Part shown: one piece after another, positions 32,326 to 44,690 of the stretch
Layout of the letters: the number at the start of each line of letters is the position of its first letter
How positions within the stretch are numbered: the first letter of the stretch is position 1
DNA from: Chaetoderma sp. LZ-2023a
Lineage: Eukaryota > Mollusca > Caudofoveata > Chaetodermatida > Chaetodermatidae
Assembly (NCBI GenBank): GCA_034401795.1
Contig: CM067373.1
Span: 35,437,443-35,501,442, forward strand
Direction of reading: 5' to 3'
DNA length: 64,000 nucleotides
Program-made: the position numbers and the translations under genes
The notes under the pieces: model-generated
What the model was told of the DNA's origin: nothing
Databases searched by the model: none
The model's input: the letters and a program-made list of their open reading frames with translations, nothing else

Positions 32326-32620
32326 GATCACATTTGAGGATAAACAACCATGAAGTTAAATATACAAATATATATAAACAGCTGCCACCTAATGTCTGAG
32401 CACTTCCCAGTATTTCCCATTGCCATGAGAAATACTAGTATTTCCCGGGAAATTGCCAACCCTGTGTCCCACATATGTCCATCTGTCTGTCCCAGAAAAT
32501 ATTGTTGCTGCAAGTCCTTCTACAGTTTGAGAGTGAATTTGATGAAATTTGACATGGTGATTGTATACGACCCAAAGATGTGCCTAATATGAATGCATTC
32601 ACTTTTGTCGTCGGCATCGC

Positions 32621-32656
<36 letters not shown>

Positions 32657-33204
32657 TGATTTTCTGCACAGTTCTTAACTACTCTTCTCAAATTTTATCC
32701 GATTTTTTCCAAACCCAGGCAATTTCTAGTTAATAATAAATATTTTTGCCTTGCTATAGTATCTTCAACATTGCATTGGGAGGATCGGCCAAAAGTGGTC
32801 CCGATGTACATGTATGTGAGTGATGTGCGCTGTGTGTACATGTGTGCATGCCTGTGTGCGCGCGAGTACTTGCGAGACACAAATTTGTCGGAGCACAGAA
32901 GGCACGTGACAGGTCCAGGTGGCATATTTGCCATGATAAAATCAATATTGATCATGAGGTTTAACCAATAGTGGGATTAAGCAGATCAGTACCTCATCTC
33001 CCACACCCAACAACGCATTTATAAACATTATATTCTCTCAGAGGCCATCTGCATTTCAGGAATTAAAAATCGACATACTGCTGTCTGCAAAAGTACCCTG
33101 TTTTGCGCAGTTTCTCCTGAAAAATAATTGACTAAATTGAGAAAATCTGTTATCTGTGTCAGCAAGCTATGACTATAGAACAATGGCATGCCATTGCAAA
33201 TACT
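32326..33204. other. Intergenic or intron DNA with an ATT microsatellite
   Basis: 32622-32654 is an (ATT)n run. 32780-32870 is TG/CA rich. Nothing else recognised. Confidence 0.5.
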
Positions 33205-33775
33205 CAAGCTTTCATTAACCTTTTAGCCATGCCATGTGTACTCCTCCTCCTACAACTGCCAAATTAGCAAGAGGCATGGCTGTCATCCACAGACTAAACC
33301 CATATATATTACACGACGCTGTTAAAATGCTGTACAGCACCTTGATTCTCCCACATCTCACGTACAGTGACGCACTGCAATGCTGTTTGGACTAACACGC
33401 ACAAAAATAAATTATCAAAAATTCAGTCTCCAGAAAAAAAGCAGTAAGCTATTTGCTAATCCAGCAGAGGGCCAAACCATTTTTAAAACTGAAAACGGCT
33501 TAAACTCAGACATCGAAGAATCACAAATGCTTACTACTGTTAAAGACATTCATCACAATGCCCAACCCAAATCCATCACCCCATACTTCACACACAACAT
33601 CAGCATTCACCAACATAACACAAGAACAAGATATAATTTACACATCGCATATTCATGAACAGACATAGGGAAAAACAGAATATCTATTGCAGCCACTAAA
33701 TTATGGAACAGGTAACATGTGACAAAATTTTAACAGCAAAATCATTCAAGAAAACTATAAAAAACTAGAATGCGC
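33205..33775 (+). pseudogene. Dead LINE 3' end (after the RT core)
   Basis: Plus-strand translation in changing frames gives the thumb and C-terminal part of an L2/CR1-like reverse transcriptase: KLARGMAVIHRLNPYILHDA, VKMLYSTLILPHLTYSDALQ. After a frame change it continues HNISIHQHNTRTRYNLHIAY and TDIGKNRISIAATKLWNR. The HxxNTRxxxNLHI and GKxxxxxxxxxLWN patterns are usual at LINE C-termini. Frame changes and internal stops show that it is inactive. Confidence 0.65.
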
Positions 33776-34639
33776 AGTCGATGGCATGCCATCGCAAATC
33801 CCCAAGCATTCACCACTTCGAGCTTTACCCTCACTTTGACCCAAAACACATTAAATTCCTTAAATGTAGTTTCAATGGGTAATGAATGGGTTTCAAAATG
33901 AAATACAATGATCCCCATTTGAAGTTTCAAGTTTCTATCTTAGATGGTGTGCGCGTAGTTCCACTACAATTGGCTGATGACCAATTTGCCCATTTGACCC
34001 CTGGCCACTGCCCTCATATTGACTCAAGAACAAAATAATTTGTTGTACTGTAGTCTACTAACTACAAGCTTCAAAATGATATGGCACATGACCACATTTG
34101 ATAAAATATTTTTGCCCACCATTGCCCCACCCCTGCCCCTAGGTGTGATATCAAAATTCTAATGTGTCATGCACATCCTTGCTCATAGGTGTAATTATAC
34201 CCAAAGTTTCAAATTTCTATCTGAAATGGTGTGCGAAGAGTTGCGTTACAATGGATTGGTGGCCAATTTTGACCTTTTTACCCCGCCCCTACACTCACTC
34301 TGACCCAAGATCAAAATAATTCCTTGTACTGTAGTCTACTCCTCATGGGCTTCAAACTGATATGTGACATGACCAACTTTGGATAAATTATTTTTTTACC
34401 AACAGTCCCCACCCCAAGCCCCACCACCCCTGGCGGTCATAACAAAATTTCAAAAGTGACATGCACATCCCTGGCTATATGTGTAATCATACTCAAAGTT
34501 TCAAGTTTCTATGTGAAATCGTCTAGGAGTTGCGTTACAATCGATTGGTGCCCACTTTTGACCCCGCCACGACCCTCAGTTTGACCCAAGATCAAAATAA
34601 TTCCTTGTACTGTAGTCTACTCATCATTGGCTTGAAAAC
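33776..34639. repeat. Tandem repeat, about 290-bp units
   Basis: About 2.5 units. Each contains TTGACCCAAGATCAAAATAA, TTCCTTGTACTGTAGTCTAC, 'tgcacatccttggc' and GAGTTGCGTTACAATGGATT (near 33957, 34234 and 34531). Confidence 0.7.
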
Positions 34640-35580
34640 AAGAGGCCCAAGGGGCCTGTATCGTTCACCTGGACTTATTGGCCACTGACATATCCGAACA
34701 AAATGAGATGACCACTGGAACTAGATGATATTTCATGAGTTTTGAATCAATCCCCCAAGCGGTTTCAGAGATTTTTAAAGACATTTTAAACTAGAGCCCA
34801 CCTCCAGAGGATCCTTCTAACCAAATTTGGTTTTAATCTATCAAGAAACCAAGAAAATGCGTTTTGACAGTTTTCGGTAAATTTTGCACAAAATTTAAGT
34901 TTTTTAACCAAAAAATTTAACTTTCAAAAAACTGAATAGAAGTTCTAAAGCTTTTTTCTTCTTTTAAAGCTCCATGGTATGGCACTTCTAGCCATATGTG
35001 GTTGAAATCTGTCAAGAAACTAAGGAGGAGATGAGTTTTGACACTTTTTGGTAAAATTTTTTACCAAAAAATTTTAAATATAAAAAATCTGAAGAGAGGT
35101 TCTAGAGTCTACCTTCATATGATCGTTCTAGCCAGATTTTATTGAAATCTGCCAAGAAACTAAGGAGGAGTAGCGTTTTAAAGCAATTTGACAATTTCCA
35201 GCAAATTTTAAATAGAATCCAAGTTTTTTACACCAAAAATTGAAATATAAAAAATCTGAATACATATTCTAGAGCCTCCCTCCGTATGATTGTTCTAACC
35301 AGATTTGATTGAAATCTGCAAAGAAACTAAGGAGGAAATGCATTTTGACACTTTCCGGTAAATTTGCAACCAAATCTAAGTTTTTTACCCAAAAAATTGA
35401 AATATTAAATTTTTGAATAGTAGTTTTAGAGCCTATGTCGGTCCGAGCCTTCTAGTCAAATTTGGTTGAAATCTGTCAAGAAACTAAGGAGGAGATGTGT
35501 TTTGACACTTTTTGGTAAATTTTAAACAAATTCTAAGTTTTTTACCACAAAATTTTAAATATAAAAAACCTGAATAGATG
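34640..35580. repeat. Dispersed repeat starting AACAAGAGGCCCAAGGGGCC, internally tandem
   Basis: After the shared start come about five diverged units of about 170 bp with TGAAATCTGCCAAGAAACTA, AGGAGGAGATGCGTTTTGAC and TTTCCGGTAAATTTT. No gene. Confidence 0.7.
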
Positions 35581-35910
35581 TTCACGCGTGCACGCATGCA
35601 CATGCACACACGGGTTGCATCACATAATCCCCACCTTTTCTTCGAAAAGCGTGGGGATCTGCTTCTTTTCGTTCGCTGATCATACCGCCAGTCCTGTAAG
35701 TGACTATCGACATGATCATAAGCGTTAAGTGTGTGGATCCATGGTTTATTAGAGTGCGCTGTGCGGCCTGGAACCTCTGTCTTCAGCACTCGAGGTTTCT
35801 GTCAGGGTTACCTCACCCGTACCACCTTTAGTCGCCTCTTACGACACGCAGAGGATACGGAACGTGTATTCTAAGCCCCACCTACAGGGCATAAGCGTGG
35901 GGATAATTAC
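35581..35910. repeat. Unassigned short repeat with TAATCCCCAC ends
   Basis: Begins near CACATAATCCCCACC and closes near AGCGTGGGGATAATTAC, an inverted match of about 10 bp. The inside holds GTCGCCTCTTACGACACGC and GTATTCTAAGCCCC, blocks I have seen in invertebrate repeats but cannot name. It directly abuts the hAT element. Confidence 0.4.
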
Positions 35911-37210
35911 CAGGGTTCACACACCTTGGGGAGAATATTTTTCCATACCTTTTCCATACTTTTTCCAGACCAAATTAAAAAATTTCCATAGCCATTTAAA
36001 GACATTTTAATTGTGGACATTTGGGGAAAATAAAATCTTAAAAAATTATTTTTAACATTTGAGGCTTTTAATTGGTTCTATTTTGTACATCATATCACAG
36101 TTAAACATGAGAAAACAATGTACATGTATAAATAAATTTCATAATTAAACTAGCAAACAGTTTTAACACTACCCGCTCTGATGGCATTGTGTACCTGGTG
36201 TAATCCACAGCTACCAATATTTATCATCCGCTTCTGATTTTCATCCTCTATGTCCTTTGAAAGGCTATCATATGTCTTCCAGTTGACATTGCGGTCATCC
36301 ATTGACAGTTGGAACATGCCACGAAGACCTAACTTATCACAACATTCTTGGAGTTTTTCATAAATATCTGTTGCTGTGACATGGCCGAGGAATTCTGATG
36401 TGTAGAATCGAGTGGAAATCTGATCTGCTTGCCAGAACTGAACATCCATTTGTTTAGACTGAAGATGTCCATTAAAGCTTTCGTCGAATAATAAAACATA
36501 ATCCATCTCAGCCTTCACCTTTGACAATAACAGTGACTGAAAATATGGTGCAATGCCAAAAGTAGAAAGATAAGCACAATTCGTCTCTCCACAAGAGAAT
36601 TTCGAGGCGATCATACTATCTGGAAACATTATACAGAATAAATCTCTAACCTCACAACTTTTGAATGAGAAGTGATTTTGTATGACATTAAGGCACCAGT
36701 AAATCTCGGATGAGAGGACTTCATTTGTTGCTATGAATGATCCTAACAAGGCTGATGGTGTAGAAACGACTCTGGGTTGCTTGGGAGGAATGACTGCTGG
36801 AGTTCTGGAGTTTTTCAAAATTTACAACAAATTTATTTGACACAAATATTTAATTTCCTTTCTAAGGGGGAAAAATAATTTAATTTAATTAAAAAAATTT
36901 GTATAAGTTTAAATTTTATTTTAAAATTTAATTAATTTTTTTTAAATTTTTACGTTCCCGGTAATCGCAATGTATTGGAGCTTGGCGGTTACTGGTACCA
37001 AATCCAGACTTGCGAAATCAGGAACAAGGAAGTGTTTGTTGACAAAATGGCTGCCGAAAAAAATTACAAATCCCGATATTTTAATTTTCCATACCTTTTC
37101 CATAGCGGTACCGCGAAATATCAAATTTTCCATAGCTTTTCCAGCCCTGGAAATGCTTTTCTTAAATTTCCATACTTTTTCCAGACTTCCATACCTGCGT
37201 GGGAACCCTG
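35911..37210 (-). mobile_element. hAT-like DNA transposon remnant, 1.3 kb
   Basis: Ends are CAGGGTTCACACACCTTGGG and, inverted, CAGGGTTCCCACGCAGGTAT. Flanks share AATTAC (left ATAATTAC, right AATTACAT), so the target duplication is imperfect. Subterminal blocks repeat TTCCATACCTTTTCCATA. One internal minus-strand ORF remains. Confidence 0.75.
36150..36818 (-). pseudogene. hAT-type transposase fragment
   Basis: About 222 codons. Middle segment: KFSCGETNCAYLSTFGIAPY, VLLFDESFNGHLQSKQMDVQ and RFYTSEFLGHVTATDIYEKL, then QLSMDDRNVNWKTYDSL and NIGSCGLHQVHNAIRAG. This DES..K..D and MDxxNVNWK...GSCGLH order is common in a group of invertebrate hAT-like transposases. The N-terminal zinc finger and C-terminal dimerisation region are missing, so it is a fragment. 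It sits inside matching terminal repeats. Confidence 0.65.
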
Positions 37211-38249
37211 AATTACATAATCGATACAAACTAGGCCCTGCATAAATAACATTACTAACACAACACAAAATAGTAACTGCTTTTAACTGATATCCTGAAT
37301 CAGAACTGTATTTATATATAATTATTCATGCACTCTGGTGCTGAACAGTGTTTATGTTATTATTACTGAACTGTTATATTTAGCTAATCTATAATTGCGG
37401 ACTAAAATTATAAATCGAACTGTAGTCTACGTAACCACATCTGTGGGTGCTCCAATCAAGAGAAGGGATAAACGAACAACAACAACATAGCATGCACACC
37501 CCTCCCCGTCCCCTGCCCATGTACAATCTACTAAATGCAATGTATATCCTGATATCTAACTGTCGCTGTTGTCTGTATTGTTACTGGTCTGTCTATATAT
37601 GTAAGGTGTCTGCCAGAACTATAGGTTGTGCCCCCTCCCATATGTTTACTATGGGATTTCGATTTGCCACAAAATGTGGTTAAAACACTATAAATAAAAT
37701 TATCTATAATGTTTTCGCTGTCTACAACATTTTAAAAAGTACGGCAATACTTCTATGATGCTTTTTCCGCCATACGAAGAAAGTGGTAAAATTAAATAAC
37801 AGAAATAAACGCGTAAGTTACTGCTTTTCGTGAGGGGTAAGAATAAGGATATAGCCTGAATATCCAGATTTAGTGCACGGATTACCCAAAACTATGGTAC
37901 GGATTCTCAAATCGGGAGAGAGTGCGCATGCGCAAGTTAGAAGACGCACATTTTTTTCTCTTAAATTTTCTAACGATCGTATCGTTTTAAACTACTCAAT
38001 TCATCATCTGTTGATATATTTGGACGATTGAAACATCTCAATACCAGGTATGTAATGTGAACACTTGTTTTGTGTTGGTTATCGGCCCCAATACACCACC
38101 TTGTTGACATTGGAAACGTAGGAAATAGCTGCCATTTTGTTTGTATCGTGGACATCCCGCCTCATAACAGGAGCACCAATTTGGAATGGCGTCCTATGCA
38201 TTCTCAAATCTGCTATTGTTAACATTATGTCAGCACGTCGTGACATGCT
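37211..38249. other. Intergenic DNA, nothing recognised
   Basis: Short ORFs on both strands have no domain or splice features. From about 38000 it may be the 5' leader of the LINE that follows. Confidence 0.4.
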
Positions 38250-39536
38250 GTGACCATCAATCAACTTTCTGTCATATTGCCTAAATCAATTATTGCTCTT
38301 CGTTCATCAAACAGAACATTATGCTACCCGAAAACAAACAGTACTTTATTTTGCTACTTCTGCTATTATCTGGTGCTATTCAATCAAACCCAGGACCCAG
38401 AACTAAGCAAGCAAGTACATACCTGTGTGGAATATGTGAATATTCAGTCTCGTGGAACTGTAGAGGTGCTGCTTGTAATGAATGCAGTGTGTGGTATCAC
38501 AAGTATGTATTCAACTGTGCAGCGCTGACTATGAACTGTTAAATCAGCCAAGCATAAACTGAATTTGCTATAAATGTCATAACACCAATTGTAATAGCTT
38601 CACGTTTCGCAGTTACGAACTTGAATGCTCAAACTACTACAGTCCACTGTGCGATCCAAACATCAGCCTACCCTCTGTATCATCTGCTTCTGCGCTTAGT
38701 CTACTCAAAACTAGTAGCCCTGAGGTACAAACATCATCAGCTAAAGACTTATCAGGCCATAAAAACATCATCATCAGATACCTATGCTATTTTTAACATA
38801 CCTAAAAAACAAGACCTTAGAATATTGACTATAAACTGTTGCAGTGCCTCTGACAAGAAATCTGAGTTGTGTGCTATCCTTGACTACATCAAACCAGACC
38901 TATCCAGCCCGGTCGAAATCCATCACCCAACCACATAAAATCATGCAAAGTATTCCCAGACAATTACACAGCCTATCGGAATGACAGATCAACCGCTGGT
39001 GGTGGCATTGTCCTAATTCAGAACAACTTAATATCAGTCGAATAACCTGATCTTGTCACAGACTGTGAACTTGAATGTGTCAAAATTAAATTACAGAAAG
39101 AAAAGGACTTAATCATTGGTGCCTTCTACATGCCACATCGTAACTCCAAAAACATGATTGAACTAGATAAATCACTCCAGCTCATGTCATCAAGAGGCCT
39201 AATGCAGAAACAAGTCATTCTAGCTTGTGATTTCAACTGTCCAGATATCAACTGGGAAACTGTTCCATAAACCGGAACTGCACAGACAAAGCCATACAGC
39301 AAATGCTAGTTGACATCTCATCCGATGCCCACCTAACTCGAATCCACATGTCACCGACTCGTCAAAGCAACACCCTTGACCTAGTATTCACATCAAACCC
39401 CACACTTGTGAAGTCATCCGTGTCAGCCCCTGGCAAATCGGACCACGACCTGGTCATAACAGACATGACCACGAAACCACATTACGTCAATCAAGTATTG
39501 TATGCATGTTATGACGTAATTCACATCTTTGGTTAA
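38250..39536 (+). pseudogene. CR1-like LINE: 2A-like start, PHD-type finger, endonuclease (dead)
   Basis: The start reads MLPENKQYFILLLLLLSGAI followed by QSNPGP, a hydrophobic stretch ending in the 2A-like box NPGP. Next comes a PHD-like Cys/His finger (CGICEYSVSWNC, CNECSVWYHKYVFNCA). The apurinic endonuclease follows in pieces: LRILTINCCSASDKKSEL, then GGGIVLIQNN, LIIGAFYMPHRNS, ILACDFNCPDINWE and SDHDLVITDM. Frame changes and stops occur between pieces. 2A-like peptides are known in APE-type LINEs; here the residues before NPGP (AIQS) deviate from D-V/I-E-x. Confidence 0.75.
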
Positions 39537-40600
39537 GCTCTGGACTCTTATAGGCACTTAAATTTCGACCAGAAACTACTTATGTAGTTACATTATGGAA
39601 TTAGAGGTAACGAAAACTGGTATTATTGATATAAAATTGAATTTGTAACTGTGTGTAATTTCTATTAACCTGTCATTATTGATAAAAATCCTATGCCGCG
39701 AGTCATCTATTGCTGTAAATACTTCCAGTGTATCGACACTAATCACTATGCTTCTTTCTTCTGAGTCATGATCTCAAAAGAAAATTGGAAAGGTTAACTC
39801 GATTCTCGAGTCCTGCGTAGCATCGGGGACAATGAAGGGGTGGTGGGAGGTGGGGGTCGGGGAAGGGAGGAGGCGTTCTCAGAATGAAGAAAACAACGTG
39901 TTTATAGAAGACTAGTCTTGTGACCACTCATGCGCTAGTAAGTTAGTCATTTATTGACAAATGCACAACATTCATATGCAATCTGTGAACTAGCCCATAC
40001 ACTGTTAGAAACTGGTAACCCCTCAGTCCCTCCGTGTGTTAAATCTCGTCGTAAACTACACTCACTCATCCACGTTTCATCATCATTACATGATTACTTT
40101 GAAAGTGTTATGAAACTTTTGACGTACCGGTAGTTTATATTTGGACTTTGCCCACCATCCTGGTTGTTTTAATTTATATTAAAATTAATAATAATTGTAT
40201 TAGAAAGTAGACATGAAACTGCGTGTTGATAAATCAAGGCCATGCACAGGTAATAAATTCAGCTAAAACTATAGATACATATCATATAGATTCTAAGATA
40301 CATAACATAGAATAATTATTTTAGATGTACTCTGCTGGTTAGGCTAGATAGCCTGTAGCAGATCTTCACTCTCATGCTCGTTGTCGCTAAATTCTTGCAC
40401 CTGTTTGACTTGTGTGTGGGTGCAGACGGGCTCGATTGGGAAGTCGGTCTCAAACGTTTTACCGCAGCAGCACTTGTCTTGTCTAACCGTATCTTGAAGG
40501 TGTTCAGTGTGAGTGTCGGGTCAGATACAACTGACTTGGTACCATACAACATTCCCATATTCGAGATGGGGCCCGTACTAAACTTTTATGCATAGGACAA
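39537..40600. other. Interval where the LINE's RT core should be
   Basis: No reverse transcriptase motifs seen; presumably deleted or replaced. A G-rich patch lies at 39830-39875. ORFs on both strands near 40316-40595 overlap each other and are not recognisable. Confidence 0.4.
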
Positions 40601-40960
40601 GAGTACTGGATAGTATGCCTTATAACTGTGTATAAGAAATACGTCCAGCTTCTTGAGAACGTACAACGATGTGCAACAAAACTGATACCTGGATAGAAGC
40701 ATTATGAAGCATATGAAGAACGGCTTAAGAAGGTAAAACTGCCAAGCGTGATATACTGATGCCTCCGCGGAGATCTAATCGAAACATACAAGTACGTACA
40801 TCACAACTACAGTGTCGATCAAGAGAAGCTGCTGCTGCCTGATGCTAGCAAATGTACCAGAGGCCACAGTTACACGCTTCTAAAGCAACGTTTCAACAGT
40901 GAAAAAGGGTTTTCGGCATCCATGTGATCAACTACTGGAACAACTTACCCATATTATTTA
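40601..40960 (+). pseudogene. LINE C-terminal remnant
   Basis: Frame-broken translation gives LENVQRCATKLIPG, YEERLKKVKLPSVIY, CLRGDLIETYKYVHHNYSVD and RGHSYTLLKQRF. These are typical of CR1/L2-like LINE C-termini (LxxVQRRATKLIPG, RRLRGDLIETYK). Probably the same insertion as 38250-39536 with its middle lost. Confidence 0.7.
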
Positions 40961-41450
40961 TTTTGATATTTATTTATTTGCTTTTTTTGCCAGCTTTGGC
41001 TAATCATGCAGCATAAATTGCAGTCTCATACATACATACAAATGTTATGATACATTTTAATACAGTGCACATATGGTATGGAATTGGTACAGAGAGGCAC
41101 AGTGATTGACAGCACTGAGGGACGGGTACACCCAAGCTCATGTCCAGAAACCACACACCACCCATCCAAATCAGCTCTCAGACACATCCTGTCTCCCGCC
41201 TGAATATTGTTGTGTGGTCTAGTCTATGCATGAACCAAGGAATAAACCGTTCGACCAGCACTATCAACCAATGAACAGCATGGTAGGGCTTGAATCTGCG
41301 CTTGGCCAGTAGTGGAGGCTTGTTCTAGCTAGTTCTACAAGTTGTGGCTTACAGTTGGTGGATCCAATCTGTTGAACCAGCTTAGACGTCATGACCAATT
41401 ATGTGCCATGCGAGCTGACGTCACAATCATACACTGTACTCCATCATATA
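40961..41450. other. Intergenic DNA, nothing recognised
   Basis: No gene or element ends identified, apart from possible MITE blocks near 41385-41450 (GACGTCATGACCAATTATG). Confidence 0.4.
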
Positions 41451-41458
41451 GTGTCTCC

Positions 41459-42627
41459 TAGGGTTGCGCGATATACCGATACCATATTTAAAACCGATAT
41501 CACGCACTGACGGTTTCAAAGCTGCTTATAAAATATAAATATCGAAAAACCGAATATGAACATATTTTTGATTTTTAGTATCAGCGTTGTTAAAAATGAA
41601 TACACAGGGCTTTGAATTTTCGTCCACCCATCCTAGTACCACATAGTCACCTATCTTATATACCGGTATAGTAAAGATGCTTGTGATAAAGCTAACCAGC
41701 GACAATCATGAAAAAGAGTAATGAGCGATGCCTAAGACATGGTTTTCCAGGAAATATATGTATCGTTTAAGTCGCATCTGCTGATCATTCCATTCCCATT
41801 TTCTCATTGGCTAGCATGACAAAAATTATCCAATCACTATATGAAGAATAAGTTTTCTTCCTACAAATGAACATTGTATATCTAACCACGTTATGGCTGA
41901 CACTTTATGATCTTTGCTACAATGAATGGTTATACACACATGACATTAAATATTTGACACATGCTTGATAGACTGTTGAAAGCGAAATATCTTTTTTCGC
42001 CCCTTTTGACTAAAACAAATTCTTTTCGACTAGCAAGTAAATTTAACAGGCTAATAATAACAACCAGGTCACGCAATCAATCTATTTAGAAAATAATTAT
42101 GATATATATTTGTAAATAATTAGTTGAACTATTCACGGAAGAGTTTGCTTGAAGGCACACATTCATATTCTCGCAAGGTTTCATATGCCAGGTTGAGATA
42201 ACTGCGCGATTCCCAACATCCTTGGATGAAACTCGGATCAGATCTAAAAGTCGCAGACGAGTACTCGCTCTGAATACTGGAAATAAATCCTAATATTACA
42301 TGATTTGTATTTTTTCATGACGACATGAAATGTCAAATTGTATACTAATTTTGATGTAATGAACAATGGTTATTAGCGTATACCTGATATTTAGGCAGTC
42401 CCAGATAATAAGTTCACTCCCGCAACGATGGCCATGGGGTATATTAAACATATGTGTATAAAACTGTTCTTTTTTCGTGTTATTGACAATATTTTTTAAA
42501 GCATTTTATAGAATGGATTTCAACTTTTTGGTGATAGAAGTCACCTACAAAACTGATATTCGGTGAAAACTGATATGAAAAGTCATATCGAAACTGATAT
42601 GGCTGTAAGCCAAACTGTGCAGCCCTT
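41459..42627. mobile_element. hAT-like non-autonomous element, 1.17 kb
   Basis: Flanked by an exact 8-bp duplication GTGTCTCC (41451-41458 and 42628-42635). Ends TAGGGTTGCGCGATATACCG and, inverted, AAGGGCTGCACAGTTTGGCT. CCGATAC-type subterminal blocks occur on both sides. No transposase left. Related in its ends to 50151-51233. Confidence 0.85.
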
Positions 42628-42635
42628 GTGTCTCC

Positions 42636-43105
42636 TATATATAGGGTTGCTGATCCAAACTCTGTGGTACTATAGCAAACTCTGTGGCAAGGCTTCATTT
42701 TCAAGCTATAGTGACATCAGATATATAATAATAGCGAACACAGTGAGCACTGGCTTCGCGCCGTGAGCGTATATAGATAACAGATACGTATGTGTAATGA
42801 GGAAAAATCTACAAAAAATGACACAGGGAACCAGGCTAAATTACATATACCATGTGACTGAGAAAGCTTCGTTTCCGGTCGCAAGATCTTTTTCGTTCCG
42901 GTGTCGGCTTATGATATAACTTTTATTGTTTCTTCATGGGCCCCCGTTGCATTATGTGATATGGTCCTTCATTATGTGTGTTTTCCCCAGTAGTATTTAG
43001 ATCAACCTGTTGCATGTTTTCCGTATCTAAAACGTGTGTGTTATTGTTATCCCGACATAGCATACGTTGACTTCAGAATGTAAAAATGATTGCCATAAAT
43101 AGGCT
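42636..43105. other. Intergenic DNA, nothing recognised
   Basis: No supported feature. Confidence 0.4.
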
Positions 43106-44690
43106 TTTCACTTCAAGAGTATACTTACCTCCCTGATAGTCATTGATATTTCCTAAATATTGATCTAGCTCCTATAAAACTCAAACTTTAATAAAGAAAC
43201 TGCCCCCACTGGGCAGGTTATACATATGACAACTCGGCGGATGTGGTGCCCAACTGCGCGCATGCGCTGACTGTCACTTCCTTGTTCGGGCATGATTGAA
43301 ACACGCTCTGTTTTTATTAGCAGAATTTGTTCAAATTGTTCCATTTTAGAGTCTGAGTTTGTTGAGTTTGTGTTCGCTTTTCTCTTTGTAGAGCTATCTA
43401 AACATGTCAAGTCGCCTGAGGCCATGCCTGGACCATGTCATCAGGTGTATTTAATTAAATTAGCGTTTACTTTGTCCGTCCATCCGTTCAGGTTTCATTT
43501 CTGGATGATAGCTCGAGTTCTATGAAAGGGATCATTACCAATCTGGCGTGGGAGTATGTCTTTGGTGGTCCGAAGAACCCTATCGATTTTGGCGCAAAAT
43601 GCTCAAAAGCCAAGGTCACAGTGACCTAATTAATTATGTAATATTGCGTTTCTGGATAATAACTCAAGTTCTGTTGAGGGGTTATTGTGAATCTGGTGTG
43701 GGAGCTTGTCCTTGGTGGTCTGAAGAATCCTCTCAATTTTTGCGCCAAACCATCAAAGGTCAAGGTCACGGTGACCTAATTAATGACATAATATTGCGTT
43801 TCCAGATGATAACTCGAGTTCTATTGAAAGGATCATTATCAATCTGCTGTGGGAGCTTGTCCTTGATGTTCTGAAGAACCCTATCGATTTTTGTGTCAAA
43901 CGGTCAAAGGTCAAGGTACGGTGACCTAATTGCATAATATTGCTTTTCCGGATGATAACTCCAGATGATAATTCAAGTTCTGTTGAAAGGGTCATTATAA
44001 TCTGGCATGGGAGCTTGTTCTTGGTGGGCCGAAGAACCATATAGATTTTGCGCCGAACACTAACACATCAAGGTCATGGCGACCTAATTAATTACGTAAT
44101 ATTGCGTAAGATATATTGATAAGAGGAGAGTTGAGGAGGAGGGTTGTGGTAAGAAGAGGAAGGCGTCCATGAATGACATGGAAGCCATCCGTGCTGAAAT
44201 GATGGGTGAAATGAAGGAGACGATAAAAGATTTGGTACCAGAGTTGCTTCGCAGCATGCTTGTCGGTCCAGGTAGTTTACCGTCTTCCTCGTTTGCACCA
44301 GATCAAAATGTCCCCGCCTCTGGTTCTAGGTTTTCTGATAAGATCCAACCAGTTTTCGATAAAGAACCAGAGGTGGTTCCTGTGGATCCTGGTAGGAGGC
44401 TTGTCTCATCCGTAGATCCAGGAGCGAAATCCAAGGCCTCGAGTTCCCGCTTAACGGATTCCCTAGAGCAGCCTACGGCTCCAAGAATTGAAACATCTAC
44501 CGATTCATTCTCTGTTCAGGCTTGGTTTGGGTTCTTTTCCGTCCCAGCGGCTAATATTTCTAAACAGGAAGACGATTACATGTTGTTATGGTCTCCCGTT
44601 GAGCCGATGGCCAGCCGTACCATATCCCTCGGCGTGCCGAAAAGTACGCTACGGAAGGCCTGGACCATGCGCCCACTACGTCTTTAGACT
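43106..44690 (+). mobile_element. Diverged DIRS relic (terminal repeat plus gag start)
   Basis: Plus-strand fossil of a second DIRS subfamily. 43106-43290 begins TTTCACTTCAAGAGTATACT and keeps CCCACTGGGCAGG and GCGCATGCGC, matching the termini of copies 1 and 2 at lower identity. At 44169-44687 a gag-like stretch reads MNDMEAIRAEMMGEMKETIK then DLVPELLRSML, against VDMEAFRTEMLGEMKRTIKD in the young copies. Everything downstream of gag is missing, so it is broken and clearly older. The leader (43440-44100) is a four-unit tandem repeat. Confidence 0.8.
43440..44100. repeat. Tandem repeat, about 160 bp, four units
   Basis: Each unit holds GGATGATAACTCGAGTTCTA, TTGAAAGGGTCATTAT, GGAGCTTGTCCTTGGTGGTC and TCAAGGTCACGGTGACCTAA followed by an ATATTGCGTTTC block. 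Confidence 0.85.

Noticed and set aside
35622-35900. tRNA or rRNA fragment suggested by GTCGCCTCTTACGACACGC
   Set aside because: No cloverleaf or rRNA context could be built; it looks like part of a dispersed repeat.
40316-40595. ORFs of 73-80 codons on both strands
   Set aside because: Mutually overlapping on opposite strands with no recognisable family; likely decayed repeat.
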